From Pelagibacteraceae bacterium AG-426-L23 (lineage in GTDB: Bacteria > Pseudomonadota > Alphaproteobacteria > Pelagibacterales > Pelagibacteraceae), in the NCBI GenBank assembly GCA_003213115.1, contig QCNU01000001.1:558001-622000 (forward strand): a stretch of 64,000 nucleotides of DNA, in the 5' to 3' direction. Below, in pieces: positions 1 to 8,345 of this stretch; position 1 is the stretch's first letter, and every line of letters begins with the position of its first letter. The notes beneath the pieces are model-generated. The model was given only the letters and a program-made list of their open reading frames with translations, did not search any database and was not told where the DNA came from. The position numbers and the translations under genes were made by a program.

Positions 1-1
1 A

Positions 2-955
2 CTTGGCATTAAAGGTTTAAAAGCAGAAGTTATTGATAATCTTGATAAAGCGGGAGGACAGTGTATAGAGCTTTATCCGGATAAGCCAATTTACGACATA
101 CCAGCTGTAAGTGAGTGTAACGGTAAATCTCTAACAGATGATTTATTAAAACAGGTTGAGCCGTTTAAAACTAATTTCCATTTTAATGAGCGAGTTCAAG
201 AGGTTAAAGAAGAGAACGGTAAATGGAAAGTGAAAACAAATAAAGATAAAGAATTTTTAACTCCAAATATAATTATTGCAGGAGGAGTAGGATCATTTGA
301 GCCACGAAAACTACCACTTAAAGAATTGGAGAAATTTGAAGGTAAAAATGTTTTTTACTCAATAAGCAACAAAGAACTATTTAAAAATAAAAAAATTGCA
401 ATTTTTGGTGGAGGAGACTCCGCATTAGACTGGTCTTTAGAGCTTTCTAAAACTTCAAAAGTAACTTTAATTCATAGAAGGGATGAGTTCAGAGGAGCAC
501 CTCACACTTTACAACAATTAGAAAAATTAAGAAAAGAGGGAAAACTATCTATCAAAACTCCATTTCAAATAAACTCAATAAACGAAGGAGAATCTTTAAA
601 CTCAATATCCATTAAAAATGAGGATGGAAAAATTGAAAAAATTGAGACCAATATTATACTTATTTTCTTCGGATTAATTATGCAATTAGGCCCAATAGCT
701 GAGTGGGGTCTTAATATGACTAGAAAAACTATTGATGTTAATACAAAAAACTTTGAAACTAATAAACCCGGTATATTTGCAATAGGAGATATTTGTAACT
801 ATCCGGGTAAGCTTAAGCTCATCTTATCAGGTTTTCATGAGGCAGCCTTAGCATCTGTAGAATGTTTCAAAAGGGCAAGGCCTAACGAAAAATTCAGATT
901 CCAATTTACAACCTCTTCAAAAGAAATTCAGGATAGACTTGGTGTAAAAAAATGA
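2..955 (+). CDS. Ferredoxin--NADP reductase, thioredoxin-reductase-like (5' truncated)
   Basis: The reading frame is open from base 2, so this is the C-terminal part (about 317 residues) of a gene that begins before the window. It resembles the type 2 ferredoxin/flavodoxin-NADP reductases (YumC family), FAD enzymes that pass electrons between NADPH and ferredoxin. Visible signatures are the early GGQC-x-LYPDKPIYDIPA region, a second nucleotide-binding motif GGGDSALDWSLEL for NADP(H), and the C-terminal FAD segment FAIGDI. There is no CxxC redox pair of true thioredoxin reductases in the visible part. The stop codon overlaps the next gene's start (ATGA). The N-terminal FAD Rossmann motif lies outside the window. 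Confidence 0.88.
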   Translation, partial: LGIKGLKAEVIDNLDKAGGQCIELYPDKPIYDIPAVSECNGKSLTDDLLKQVEPFKTNFHFNERVQEVKEENGKWKVKTNKDKEFLTPNIIIAGGVGSFEPRKLPLKELEKFEGKNVFYSISNKELFKNKKIAIFGGGDSALDWSLELSKTSKVTLIHRRDEFRGAPHTLQQLEKLRKEGKLSIKTPFQINSINEGESLNSISIKNEDGKIEKIETNIILIFFGLIMQLGPIAEWGLNMTRKTIDVNTKNFETNKPGIFAIGDICNYPGKLKLILSGFHEAALASVECFKRARPNEKFRFQFTTSSKEIQDRLGVKK

Positions 956-1575
956 TTGAAGTTTTGACTGCCAATACTCCTAATGGCAAAAAAATTACAA
1001 TCATGTTAGAAGAGATAGGTTTTCAGTACAAAATAAAAAAAATTAATATTAATAAGGATGAACAGTTTAATCCAGAATTCAGAGCAATAAGTCCATTTAG
1101 CAAGATTCCTGTTATAATAGATCATGATAATCAAGTCTCTTTATTCGAGTCGGGAGCAATATTAATTTATCTAGGAGAAAAAAGCGGACAGTTTTATCCA
1201 GAAAAAAATAAACATTTAATAAATCAATGGTTGATGGGACAAATGGCTTATGTAGGTCCTATGTTGGGTCAACATCATCAATTCCATCATTATAATCCTG
1301 GAAAAAGTGAGTGGGGTGAAAATAGATACTTTAAAATAACAGAAAGTATTTACAAAGATTTAGACGATAGATTGCAAAAAAGTAAATTTTTGGCTGGTGA
1401 CTATTCTATAGCTGACATAGCAACTTTTCCCTGGATTGCCAGACATGAGTGGCACGATATCGGTTTAAAAAATTTTAAAAGCCTATCAAGATGGTATGAT
1501 GAAATTTCTAATAGAAAAGCAGTGATTAAAGGTTTCGATCTATTGAATAGAGATGAAAAAATACCTAAAGCTTAA
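952..1575 (+). CDS. Glutathione S-transferase, Nu-class (YfcG-like)
   Basis: A 207-residue protein with the two-domain GST layout: an N-terminal thioredoxin-like domain starting with the TPNGKKIT motif typical of Nu-class enzymes such as E. coli YfcG, the cis-proline segment SKIPVI, the glutathione-binding FESGAILIYL segment, then an all-helical C-terminal domain with the SIADIATFPW N-capping box. YfcG-type enzymes reduce disulfides with glutathione; the substrate here cannot be told. It is translationally coupled to the reductase upstream (4-base overlap), suggesting a shared role in redox balance. Its stop codon interlocks with that of the convergent dksA. Confidence 0.88.
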   Translation: MIEVLTANTPNGKKITIMLEEIGFQYKIKKININKDEQFNPEFRAISPFSKIPVIIDHDNQVSLFESGAILIYLGEKSGQFYPEKNKHLINQWLMGQMAYVGPMLGQHHQFHHYNPGKSEWGENRYFKITESIYKDLDDRLQKSKFLAGDYSIADIATFPWIARHEWHDIGLKNFKSLSRWYDEISNRKAVIKGFDLLNRDEKIPKA

Positions 1576-1988
1576 TCATCAACGTAAATTTTTTCATCTC
1601 TTTCATGTTTTTCTTGAGCCTCTATTGAGAGAGTAGCTATAGGTCTAGCCATTAGTCTTTTAAGACCTATTGGTTCAGAAGTTTCTTCACAATAACCATA
1701 TGTTCCATCTTTAATTCTTCTTAAAGCAGAGTCAATTTTTTCAACAAGTTTTCTACTCCTATTTAATGCTCTCATCTCTACTGACTTGTCTGTATATGAT
1801 GATGCTTGATCCACAACATCAGCAGAGGATACATTGTCGTCTGAAGAATTTAAAATATTACCTAAATTGTTTGATTTGATTATTTCTTTCTTCCAACGTA
1901 TTAATTCGTTTGTGAAATACTTTTTGTGCTTTGAGCACATATATTTCTCTTTTGTGCTAGGTATATAGACTTTACTCTTTTTTCTCAT
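1572..1988 (-). CDS. dksA: RNA polymerase-binding transcription factor DksA
   Basis: A 138-residue DksA/TraR-family protein. DksA enters the RNA polymerase secondary channel and, with ppGpp, controls rRNA and other stringent promoters. The coiled-coil tip motif DxxDxA needed for function is present (D57, D60, A62). The C-terminal zinc-finger region keeps only one of the four usual cysteines: C100 remains, while positions 103, 121 and 124 are T, S and A. This one-cysteine form is common in alphaproteobacterial DksA, so the globule probably folds without zinc. The start at 1988 gives an N-terminus of normal length for the group; a promoter lies immediately upstream and leaves a very short leader. 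Confidence 0.92.
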   Translation of the reverse strand: MRKKSKVYIPSTKEKYMCSKHKKYFTNELIRWKKEIIKSNNLGNILNSSDDNVSSADVVDQASSYTDKSVEMRALNRSRKLVEKIDSALRRIKDGTYGYCEETSEPIGLKRLMARPIATLSIEAQEKHERDEKIYVDD

Positions 1989-2002
1989 TTATAAAGGTCG
2001 CG

Positions 2003-2030
2003 AGTATATGTCTGATTTTATACGTGTCAA
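2003..2030 (-). promoter_or_regulatory. Candidate dksA promoter with GC-rich discriminator
   Basis: On the minus strand, TTGACA (2025-2030) is followed by a 16-base spacer and TATACT (2003-2008). The next bases are CGCGACC, strikingly GC-rich for this genome, which would form the discriminator. Transcription would start about 8-12 bases before the dksA ATG, so the mRNA would be almost leaderless. GC-rich discriminators are a known feature of promoters inhibited by ppGpp and DksA. Seen directly: the hexamers and GC block. Inferred: the start site and regulation. Confidence 0.55.
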
Positions 2031-2061
2031 TAGGCTTTAAATTGTATTAATTTATATCAAA

Positions 2062-3426
2062 ATGATTAAAAAAAATATTAATAATTTATTTATATATTTT
2101 TTAGCTGCACATACCTTGGTGTGGACAATAATTCCTTCAATATCAAATCAAAATCTGCCGCTTGATACAATTGAACATTTAGCTTGGGCAAGTAATCTGG
2201 ACTGGGGTTTTGAGAAACATCCTCCGTTTGTTGCTTTTATTTTAAATATATTTTATCAAATATTTAGCAATCAAGATTGGGGTTATTATTTTGTAAGTCA
2301 AATATTTGTAATTTTTTCATTTTATGTTGTATGGAAGTTTTCCGAATATTTCTTCAATGACAAAAAATATTGTTTAATTTCGGTCTTACTATTAGTAGCT
2401 ATCTATTTCTATAATTTTACTACACCAGAATTTAACGTTAACATTTGTCTATTGCCATTTTGGGCACTCACAGTCTTGTATTTTTGGAAAGGAATTAAAG
2501 AAAATAAAACCTCTGATTGGTTACTTTTTGGAACATTTACAGCTCTTGGTATTTTATCAAAATATATATTTATATATTTAATTGGGGCTAAAGCGCTTTA
2601 TTTACTTTATTTAATTTCTAAAAAGAAAATTAATTTTAAATTTTTAATATCAATTTTACCTTTTGGAATATTAATATTTCCTCACTTGATTTGGTTAACA
2701 GAGAATAACTTTGTTACATTTAGTTATGGCTTGAGCAGAACGGGATTAGGTGATCCCAATTTTTTTAATCATTTAAAACATCCACTTATTTTTGTTGGTA
2801 AACAACTAGGAATATTAGTTCCCTTTTTTATTCTGCTCTTTTCGATAGTTTCAAACTTTAAGACAAAATTACTCATTAATGATAAAAAATTATTTTTTCT
2901 GTTAGTTATAAATCTAGTTCCTTTAATTCTAGTTTTTTTAACATCAGTGATTATGGGTGTTAAAATAAGAACCATGTGGATGACACCATTTTATCTGTTT
3001 TATGGTGTTTTATTTGTTTATCTTCTAAAAAATAATATAAAATTTAAAAATTTTAAAAAGTTTTCAGTCACTTTTCTTATTTTATTTATTCTTTCACCAG
3101 TTAGTTATCTGTATATTTCAATTTCAGAAACTAATAAAAGAACTGATTATCCAGGCAAAGAAATTGCGCGTCTTGTTCAACAAAGATGGGATAAAAATTT
3201 TTTAAATGAAATTTCTATTGTAGTCGGAGATGAATGGTTTGGTGGGAACTTATCTTATCACTTAAGCTCTAGACCTAAATGGTTTAGAAATCTCGATAAT
3301 GTTAAAGATATAGATTTAAAAGGTGGAGTTATTTATGTTGGTAATCCCAAAGTTTTAAAACAAATATGTCCTGGAATATTTGGAACTATAAAACCTACTG
3401 GAATATGTATGATTGGAAGTAAATGA
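2062..3426 (+). CDS. Glycosyltransferase family 39-like membrane protein
   Basis: A 454-residue polytopic membrane protein resembling ArnT/PMT-type (GT39) glycosyltransferases, which move sugars from polyprenyl-phosphate donors onto lipids or proteins at the periplasmic face. The first periplasmic loop holds the acidic LDTIEHLAW segment followed by EKHPPFVAFILN, the typical position of the catalytic aspartate. About ten hydrophobic segments follow, then a soluble C-terminal part of roughly 110 residues. It overlaps the downstream GT2 gene (ATGA), so the pair probably forms a donor synthase plus transferase unit for cell-surface sugars. The acceptor is unknown. Confidence 0.75.
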   Translation: MIKKNINNLFIYFLAAHTLVWTIIPSISNQNLPLDTIEHLAWASNLDWGFEKHPPFVAFILNIFYQIFSNQDWGYYFVSQIFVIFSFYVVWKFSEYFFNDKKYCLISVLLLVAIYFYNFTTPEFNVNICLLPFWALTVLYFWKGIKENKTSDWLLFGTFTALGILSKYIFIYLIGAKALYLLYLISKKKINFKFLISILPFGILIFPHLIWLTENNFVTFSYGLSRTGLGDPNFFNHLKHPLIFVGKQLGILVPFFILLFSIVSNFKTKLLINDKKLFFLLVINLVPLILVFLTSVIMGVKIRTMWMTPFYLFYGVLFVYLLKNNIKFKNFKKFSVTFLILFILSPVSYLYISISETNKRTDYPGKEIARLVQQRWDKNFLNEISIVVGDEWFGGNLSYHLSSRPKWFRNLDNVKDIDLKGGVIYVGNPKVLKQICPGIFGTIKPTGICMIGSK

Positions 3427-4298
3427 AAAATTTTAAAATCTTAATACCTTGTTACAATGACTGGCCTTCTGTTTTAAAATTACTAGATAAACTTGATTCA
3501 GAAATAAATCAAATAGAAGGAAATTTTTCTGTTCTTATAGTTAATGATGGTTCTAATGAGAATTTAGAAAAAAAAGACTTTAAATTTAAAAATATAAAAT
3601 TTATTGAAGTTATAAATATGAAGATAAATCAAGGTCATACACGTAGCAATGCCACAGGTATTAAATTTCTATCTAAAAAAAACAACTTTGATTACTTAAT
3701 AGTAATGGATGGTGATGGCGAAGATCGTCCTGAAGAAATTAAATTATTTATAGAGAAGGTAAAAAAAGTTGACAATACTTCTATTGTGGCAAAAAGGATT
3801 AAAAGGTCTGAAGGTTTAATTTTCACAATTTTATATAATTTTCATAAATTAATTACACTAATTTTTACAGGACATAATATGAATTTTGGACACTTCACGT
3901 GTTTAAGTAAAAGTGATGTTAAATTAATTTCAATAAAAGAGAGCCTTTGGTTAAATTTTTCAGGTACAGTAAAAAAGTTTGTAAAGCACTTAGAAAACAT
4001 TCCCTGTATTAGAGGCAAAAGGTATGTTCAGCCATCAAAAATGTCATTTATAAATTTGATTATTCATTCTTTTTCAATTTTAGCAGTGTTTAAATATCAA
4101 GTTTTAATAAGGTCTTTATTTTTTTTATTAATTTTAAACCTCTTTCAACCTTCAATAATTAGTTATATTTTTCAATTATTATTAATAATTTTTAACATTT
4201 TGGTATTTTTCATATCTAAGCGAGAAAACTCTGAAGAGTTTAATAACTGCCAGGAAAAAATAGGAAGCATTGAGACCATATACAATAGCAGGTTGTAA
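3423..4298 (+). CDS. Glycosyltransferase family 2 with C-terminal membrane helices
   Basis: A 291-residue protein with a GT2 (GT-A fold) domain at residues 1-200: IPCYNDW at 8-14, the VNDGS nucleotide-sugar motif at 40-44, and the metal-binding acidic cluster DGDGED at 96-101. Two hydrophobic segments near the C-terminus suggest membrane anchoring. This plan resembles polyprenyl-phosphate sugar synthases (dolichol-phosphate mannose synthase/ArnC type), which would make the lipid-linked donor for the GT39-like protein whose gene it overlaps by 4 bases. The sugar and precise acceptor cannot be told. Confidence 0.78.
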   Translation: MKNFKILIPCYNDWPSVLKLLDKLDSEINQIEGNFSVLIVNDGSNENLEKKDFKFKNIKFIEVINMKINQGHTRSNATGIKFLSKKNNFDYLIVMDGDGEDRPEEIKLFIEKVKKVDNTSIVAKRIKRSEGLIFTILYNFHKLITLIFTGHNMNFGHFTCLSKSDVKLISIKESLWLNFSGTVKKFVKHLENIPCIRGKRYVQPSKMSFINLIIHSFSILAVFKYQVLIRSLFFLLILNLFQPSIISYIFQLLLIIFNILVFFISKRENSEEFNNCQEKIGSIETIYNSRL

Positions 4299-4412
4299 AG
4301 TGAGTCTATATTGGAATCAAAAGTGAATCAAAACGTGAACATTCAAACAAGATGTAGCTATACTGTGGATATGTATTACTAGCCCACTCCAAAATAGTCT
4401 ATAAGGAGAAAT
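4299..4412. other. Spacer with a short 11-12-base tandem repeat
   Basis: This 114-base spacer holds no ORF or tRNA that I can see. Bases 4314-4336 contain two near-identical units, GAATCAAAAGT and GAATCAAAACGT, followed by a degenerate third unit beginning GAAC. Just before the next start codon is a clear ribosome-binding site, AAGGAG (4401-4406). The repeat may be an operator or chance; no flanking promoter is convincing. Confidence 0.4.
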
Positions 4413-4772
4413 ATGAAAAAATTAACCTGTCACTGCAAAGAAGTAGAAGCTCAAATAAATATAGATAATTTAGAAAAACTTATTAAATGCAATTGCTCAA
4501 TTTGTAAAAGAAAAGGAACAATAATGTCCATTGTTAAAAATGAGGATTTCAAAATAACTAAAGGCAAAGATAAATTAAAGCTTTATCAATTTCATTCAAA
4601 AATCGCTAAACATTATTTTTGTTCAATTTGCGGAATTTATACTCATCACAATCCTAGAATTAATCCAGCTATGACAGGATTCAATGTTGGATGCATTGAT
4701 AGTGTCAACACTTTCAAATTAGAAAATGTGAATGTAGCCGATGGTCAAAATCACCCTCTAGATAAAAAATAA
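4413..4772 (+). CDS. GFA / CENP-V family zinc-binding protein
   Basis: A 119-residue single-domain member of the GFA family (glutathione-dependent formaldehyde-activating-enzyme-like). The two-zinc cysteine pattern is complete: C6 and C8, then C26, C28 and C31, then C70 and C73 (CSICG), with C94 further on. Most members have no proven substrate; the formaldehyde-glutathione role is established for only some and is disputed. It has a good ribosome-binding site (AAGGAG) and its stop overlaps the next start by one base. Its place beside a kinase and TolC gives no clear functional hint. Confidence 0.82.
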   Translation: MKKLTCHCKEVEAQINIDNLEKLIKCNCSICKRKGTIMSIVKNEDFKITKGKDKLKLYQFHSKIAKHYFCSICGIYTHHNPRINPAMTGFNVGCIDSVNTFKLENVNVADGQNHPLDKK

Positions 4773-5689
4773 TGCAAGAAACAAAGTCTAGTTTCTTTAA
4801 AGTAAAAAAAAAATATTTAGCTTTTATTAAAAAACAAGAAAATTTTGGAGAAAAGTTTTATGATAAAATTGGACAACTCAAAGCTTTCTATTTGCCTATA
4901 TGTGATTTGATTTATAAAACTTACCTTTTAAAAAATAAAACCATAGTAATTGGATTATCTGGTGCGCAGGGAACTGGCAAAACAACGGTTAGTAAGATTC
5001 TAAAAACTATTTTAGATAATAAATTTAAAGTAAACACTGTTTGCTTTTCTATTGACGATTTCTATAAAACTAGAAAAACTAGAAAAGCTATGAGTAAAAA
5101 AAAACATAGGCTTTTTTTAACTAGAGGTGTTCCCGGAACACATGATACTTATTTAATGAGACAAATTTTAAAGAAATTGCTCAGAAGAAAATTTAAACCT
5201 TTTTATCTTCCTAAATTCGATAAATCTATAGATGATAGAATGAGTAAAAAAAACTGGAGGAAAATAGTCAAAAAACCACAAATTGTCATATTTGAGGGCT
5301 GGTGTGTTTCTGCTAAACCACAAAATAGTATACAATTATTAAATCCTGTTAATACATTAGAGAAAAAAAATGATAAGAACTTAATTTGGAGAAAAGAGGT
5401 GAATAATCAACTAAAAAAAAATTACAAATCTGTTTTTAAACTCATTGATAAAAAGATTTATCTTAAAGTTCCAAATTTTAAGTATGTTTTTAAATGGAGA
5501 TTACTTCAAGAAAAAAAATTAAAATTAAAATCTATAGGCAAAAAAATAATGACCAAAGATCAAGTAAAAGAATTTATTATGTATTATGAGCGAATAACAC
5601 GCCAAATGCTGAAAGACTTTAGAAAAAATTCTGATGTTGTTTTAAAAATTGACTCTAATCATAAATTTACTGATATGAAATTATACTAA
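4772..5689 (+). CDS. P-loop kinase, D-glycerate 3-kinase-like
   Basis: A 305-residue P-loop kinase of the phosphoribulokinase/uridine kinase/GLYK type. The Walker A motif GAQGTGKTT sits at residues 64-72 after a hydrophobic strand, and the following FSIDDFYKTR segment is typical for this family. RGVPGTHDTYL matches the RG-x-x-G-[ST]HD motif of plant-type glycerate kinases. A WCV segment after IVIFEG corresponds to the Walker-B-like strand. I infer phosphorylation of D-glycerate to 3-phosphoglycerate, linking C2/serine breakdown to central metabolism, but a related small-molecule kinase is possible. It starts at the last base of the GFA gene and is followed one base later by the TolC-like gene. 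Confidence 0.68.
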   Translation: MQETKSSFFKVKKKYLAFIKKQENFGEKFYDKIGQLKAFYLPICDLIYKTYLLKNKTIVIGLSGAQGTGKTTVSKILKTILDNKFKVNTVCFSIDDFYKTRKTRKAMSKKKHRLFLTRGVPGTHDTYLMRQILKKLLRRKFKPFYLPKFDKSIDDRMSKKNWRKIVKKPQIVIFEGWCVSAKPQNSIQLLNPVNTLEKKNDKNLIWRKEVNNQLKKNYKSVFKLIDKKIYLKVPNFKYVFKWRLLQEKKLKLKSIGKKIMTKDQVKEFIMYYERITRQMLKDFRKNSDVVLKIDSNHKFTDMKLY

Positions 5690-5690
5690 T

Positions 5691-6980
5691 ATGAAATTTT
5701 TTTTATTATTTGCAATTTTTTTCTTTAATTTTGTTAATGCTTATACAGCTAATAATTTATTGTTTTTTATAGAGTCTGCTTATAAAAATAATCCAAAATT
5801 AAATGCTGAAAGAGAAAATTTAAAATCTATTAAAGAAAATATAAATATTTCTAGAAGTGAATTTTTGCCAAATGTGACAGTAACTGGCACTCAAGACAGT
5901 AAACACTCCACAAAACGAACTGATCAATCTGGTTCTGACCTTTCTGATATAAGCAGAAATACCTCAAAAAAATCTATTTCTGTTGATCAAAAAATATTTA
6001 AAGGTTTTGAGGGTTACAATTCAATGAAAAAATCTAGACTAGAAGTTGAACAAGCGAACTATAAATTAAAAAAAATTGAGCAAGAAATTATTTTAGATTC
6101 AGTAACCGCATACTATGACTTAATTTATAAAATAAAAAAAAATGATTTTAATTTAGCTAATGTCGATCTTCTTGAGAGACAAGTTGAAACTGATAAATCA
6201 AGATTACAAAGGGGTGAAATTACACTTACTGATTTAGCTCAATCGGAATCTTCTTTAGCTGGAGCTAGTGCGAATTCAATTGCAGCTGAGAATGAATTTT
6301 TAAATTCGAAAACAAATTTTGAAAGAGTAATTAGGGTGAGCGCCCCAGAAACTCTAGATGAAAAATTTAATTTGAGAATAAATTTACCAGCAAATTTAAA
6401 AGATGCATTAAAGTTATCTGAGGAAAATAACCCTAAACTAATCATTGCAAAACTTGATTATGAGATTACAGAAAGAGAAGTTAATATTGAAAGAGCGAAA
6501 CTATCACCTTCTGCCTCTATTAATTATTCCCTATCAAAAAGTAACGATTATAGTTCTACTGTTGATGATATCGAGGAAGAATCTGTAAAGGCTACAGTAA
6601 CCTGGCCTATTATAAAAGGAGGTGAGAATGTTGCATCTCTAAAAAAATCCAAGTTTAAAAGAGAAAAAAGCAATTTAATTTTACAGGATACTGCAAACCA
6701 GGTTAAGTCTTCCACTACTAATGCGTGGTCTTCATATCAATCAGCAGAAAGCGTTTTAATAGCGACAGAAGCACAAGTTAGGGCTGCAGAAATAGCTAAT
6801 GAAGGTATAACGTTGGAATATGACTCTGGAAATACGAGAACAACACTTGAAGTCATTCAGTCTAGAAGTCTATTACTTAACGCTCGAATAGATCATGCAA
6901 AAGCTGAGCGAGATCTTATTACTTCAAAGCTTAAGCTAATGGTAGCTGTTGGTAGCTTGTTTCTAGATAATATAAAATAA
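5691..6980 (+). CDS. TolC family outer membrane channel protein
   Basis: A 429-residue protein with an N-terminal signal peptide (MKFFLLFAIFFFNFVNAYTA) followed by two repeated outer-membrane-efflux (OEP) halves, each ending in long amphipathic helices, as in TolC. Recognisable features are the repeated SA-x-x-NNPKL-type helix starts (near residues 29 and 247) and the C-terminal GNTRTTLEVIQSRSLLLNARI segment typical of the second half. TolC forms a trimeric channel through the outer membrane and periplasm for type I secretion and RND pumps. No membrane-fusion or pump gene is adjacent, so it probably serves partners elsewhere. Confidence 0.88.
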   Translation: MKFFLLFAIFFFNFVNAYTANNLLFFIESAYKNNPKLNAERENLKSIKENINISRSEFLPNVTVTGTQDSKHSTKRTDQSGSDLSDISRNTSKKSISVDQKIFKGFEGYNSMKKSRLEVEQANYKLKKIEQEIILDSVTAYYDLIYKIKKNDFNLANVDLLERQVETDKSRLQRGEITLTDLAQSESSLAGASANSIAAENEFLNSKTNFERVIRVSAPETLDEKFNLRINLPANLKDALKLSEENNPKLIIAKLDYEITEREVNIERAKLSPSASINYSLSKSNDYSSTVDDIEEESVKATVTWPIIKGGENVASLKKSKFKREKSNLILQDTANQVKSSTTNAWSSYQSAESVLIATEAQVRAAEIANEGITLEYDSGNTRTTLEVIQSRSLLLNARIDHAKAERDLITSKLKLMVAVGSLFLDNIK

Positions 6981-7018
6981 GTCAAATATACCCCTAATTT
7001 CCTCAATAATTTAATAAC

Positions 7019-7046
7019 TTGATAAAAAGAACAAAATGTGTACATT
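7019..7046 (+). promoter_or_regulatory. Candidate recA promoter
   Basis: TTGATA (7019-7024), a 16-base spacer, then TACATT (7041-7046), about 37 bases before the recA ATG. A possible LexA site sits between and over the two hexamers. The -10 match is only fair, and TATATT at 7047-7052 is another option with a longer spacer. Confidence 0.35.
7029..7043 (+). promoter_or_regulatory. Candidate LexA (SOS) operator upstream of recA
   Basis: The sequence GAAC-N7-GTAC differs by one base from the alphaproteobacterial LexA direct repeat GAAC-N7-GAAC (equally GTTC-N7-GTTC read on the other strand). It lies between the proposed -35 and -10 of recA, where a repressor would block polymerase. One mismatch in an AT-rich spacer could be chance, and whether this genome encodes LexA cannot be seen here. 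Confidence 0.4.
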
Positions 7047-7083
7047 TATATTATTGATTCGTAATAAAAAAAAAGGATAAAAA

Positions 7084-8178
7084 ATGAATAAAAACGGTTT
7101 AAAAGTAGTTAAGTCAGATAGTAAAAAAGATCAGGAATTAAAGGAAAAAAAGAAGTCCCTAGACGCAGCTATTAGTCAAATAGATCAAAACTTTGGTAAA
7201 GGCTCAGTTATGAGGCTTGGTCAACAACAGGCTTTAGATGTTGAAGCGATTTCTACAGGTTCGCTAAGTTTAGACTTAGCTTTAGGAATAGGGGGTTTGC
7301 CAAAAGGAAGAATTATTGAAATTTACGGCCCAGAGTCATCTGGAAAAACTACTTTAGCCCTTCAAGTAGTTGCAGAAGCTCAAAAAGCTGGAGGAACATG
7401 CGCTTTCGTTGACGCTGAGCATGCGATGGATCCAGTTTATGCTAAAAAATTAGGAGTTAAAACAGACGAGCTTTTAATCTCACAGCCAGATACGGGTGAG
7501 CAAGCATTAGAAATCGCTGATACATTAATTAAATCTGGTTCAATATCAGTCTTAGTAGTGGACTCAGTCGCAGCATTAACACCAAAAGCTGAATTAGAAG
7601 GAGAAATGGGCGACCATCATGTTGGTTTGCAATCAAGATTAATGAGTCAAGCTTTAAGAAAAATAACAGGCTCTGTATCAAAATCTAATACAATGGTAGT
7701 TTTTATAAATCAAATTAGAATGAAAATTGGGGTGATGTTTGGAAATCCTGAAACAACTTCAGGTGGAAATGCACTTAAATTTTATTCTTCAGTTAGAATG
7801 GACATAAGAAGAATAGGAGCTATAAAAGAAAAAGATCAAATCATAGGAAACTCGACTAGAGTAAAGGTAATTAAAAACAAAGTGGCTCCTCCATTTAAAG
7901 TTGTAGAATTTGATTTAATGTATGGAAAAGGCATTAGCAAAACTGGAGAGCTCGTGGATCTTGGAGCTAAAGCAGGAGTTGTAGAAAAATCTGGCGCTTG
8001 GTACGCATACAAAGGTGAAAAGATTGGCCAAGGAAGAGAAAACGCTAAAATTTATTTAGAAAAAAATCCAAAAGTTGCTGATGAGATTGAAAAGATTATT
8101 AGAGATAAAGCTGCCGCAATTTCAAAAGAACTTGAAGGTAACCCATCACCAAAAGAAAAAATTAAAAAAGACGAATAA
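7084..8178 (+). CDS. recA: Recombinase RecA
   Basis: A 364-residue RecA with all core motifs: Walker [10 protein letters not shown] (82-90), the catalytic-glutamate region [10 protein letters not shown], Walker [11 protein letters not shown], loop L1 ([14 protein letters not shown]), loop L2 ([21 protein letters not shown], also carrying the Q of the allosteric switch), and the C-terminal domain ending in a charged tail. RecA binds single-stranded DNA, drives strand exchange and stimulates LexA self-cleavage. The N-terminus is about 15-20 residues longer than E. coli RecA and lysine-rich. The gene stands alone with its own promoter region and a strong hairpin after its stop. Confidence 0.98.
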   Translation: MNKNGLKVVKSDSKKDQELKEKKKSLDAAISQIDQNFGKGSVMRLGQQQALDVEAISTGSLSLDLALGIGGLPKGRIIEIYGPESSGKTTLALQVVAEAQKAGGTCAFVDAEHAMDPVYAKKLGVKTDELLISQPDTGEQALEIADTLIKSGSISVLVVDSVAALTPKAELEGEMGDHHVGLQSRLMSQALRKITGSVSKSNTMVVFINQIRMKIGVMFGNPETTSGGNALKFYSSVRMDIRRIGAIKEKDQIIGNSTRVKVIKNKVAPPFKVVEFDLMYGKGISKTGELVDLGAKAGVVEKSGAWYAYKGEKIGQGRENAKIYLEKNPKVADEIEKIIRDKAAAISKELEGNPSPKEKIKKDE

Positions 8179-8190
8179 ACATCTTTGTTT

Positions 8191-8217
8191 AAACGGGAGA
8201 TTGTATTTCTCCCGTTT
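8191..8217 (+). terminator. Hairpin after recA, probable transcription terminator
   Basis: A perfect 10-base-pair stem, AAACGGGAGA (8191-8200) and TCTCCCGTTT (8208-8217), encloses a 7-base loop, 13 bases after the recA stop. The stem is among the GC-richest segments nearby. The 3' arm ends in TTT but no long U-run follows, so it could also be a 3'-end stabiliser or a processed-end structure. Confidence 0.65.
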
Positions 8218-8334
8218 CCCATGAAACAGGTCAACCTCAAATTGTTTTTTTCAACTAAAAATTGAAATTGAAAATAATTATCAATTAAATTCTGTACAAA
8301 TTTAAAATTAAGGAGTTTAATACAAGTTATAACT

Positions 8335-8342
8335 AAGGGGGG
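8335..8342 (+). promoter_or_regulatory. Unusually strong ribosome-binding site (run of six G)
   Basis: AAGGGGGG is centred about 7 bases before the ATG of the aldehyde dehydrogenase. Most genes in this window have weak or no Shine-Dalgarno sequences. A second SD-like element, TTAAGGAG (8308-8315), lies 27 bases upstream without a start codon after it and might act as a standby site. Confidence 0.55.
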
Positions 8343-8345
8343 ACA

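Noticed and set aside
2062-4298. Glycosyltransferase pair as part of a prophage or insertion element
   Set aside because: No integrase, transposase, tRNA boundary or terminal repeats are seen; only an accessory status can be suggested.
4299-4412. tRNA or small RNA gene in the spacer before the GFA gene
   Set aside because: No cloverleaf arms or T-loop motif; only a short tandem repeat and a ribosome-binding site are visible.
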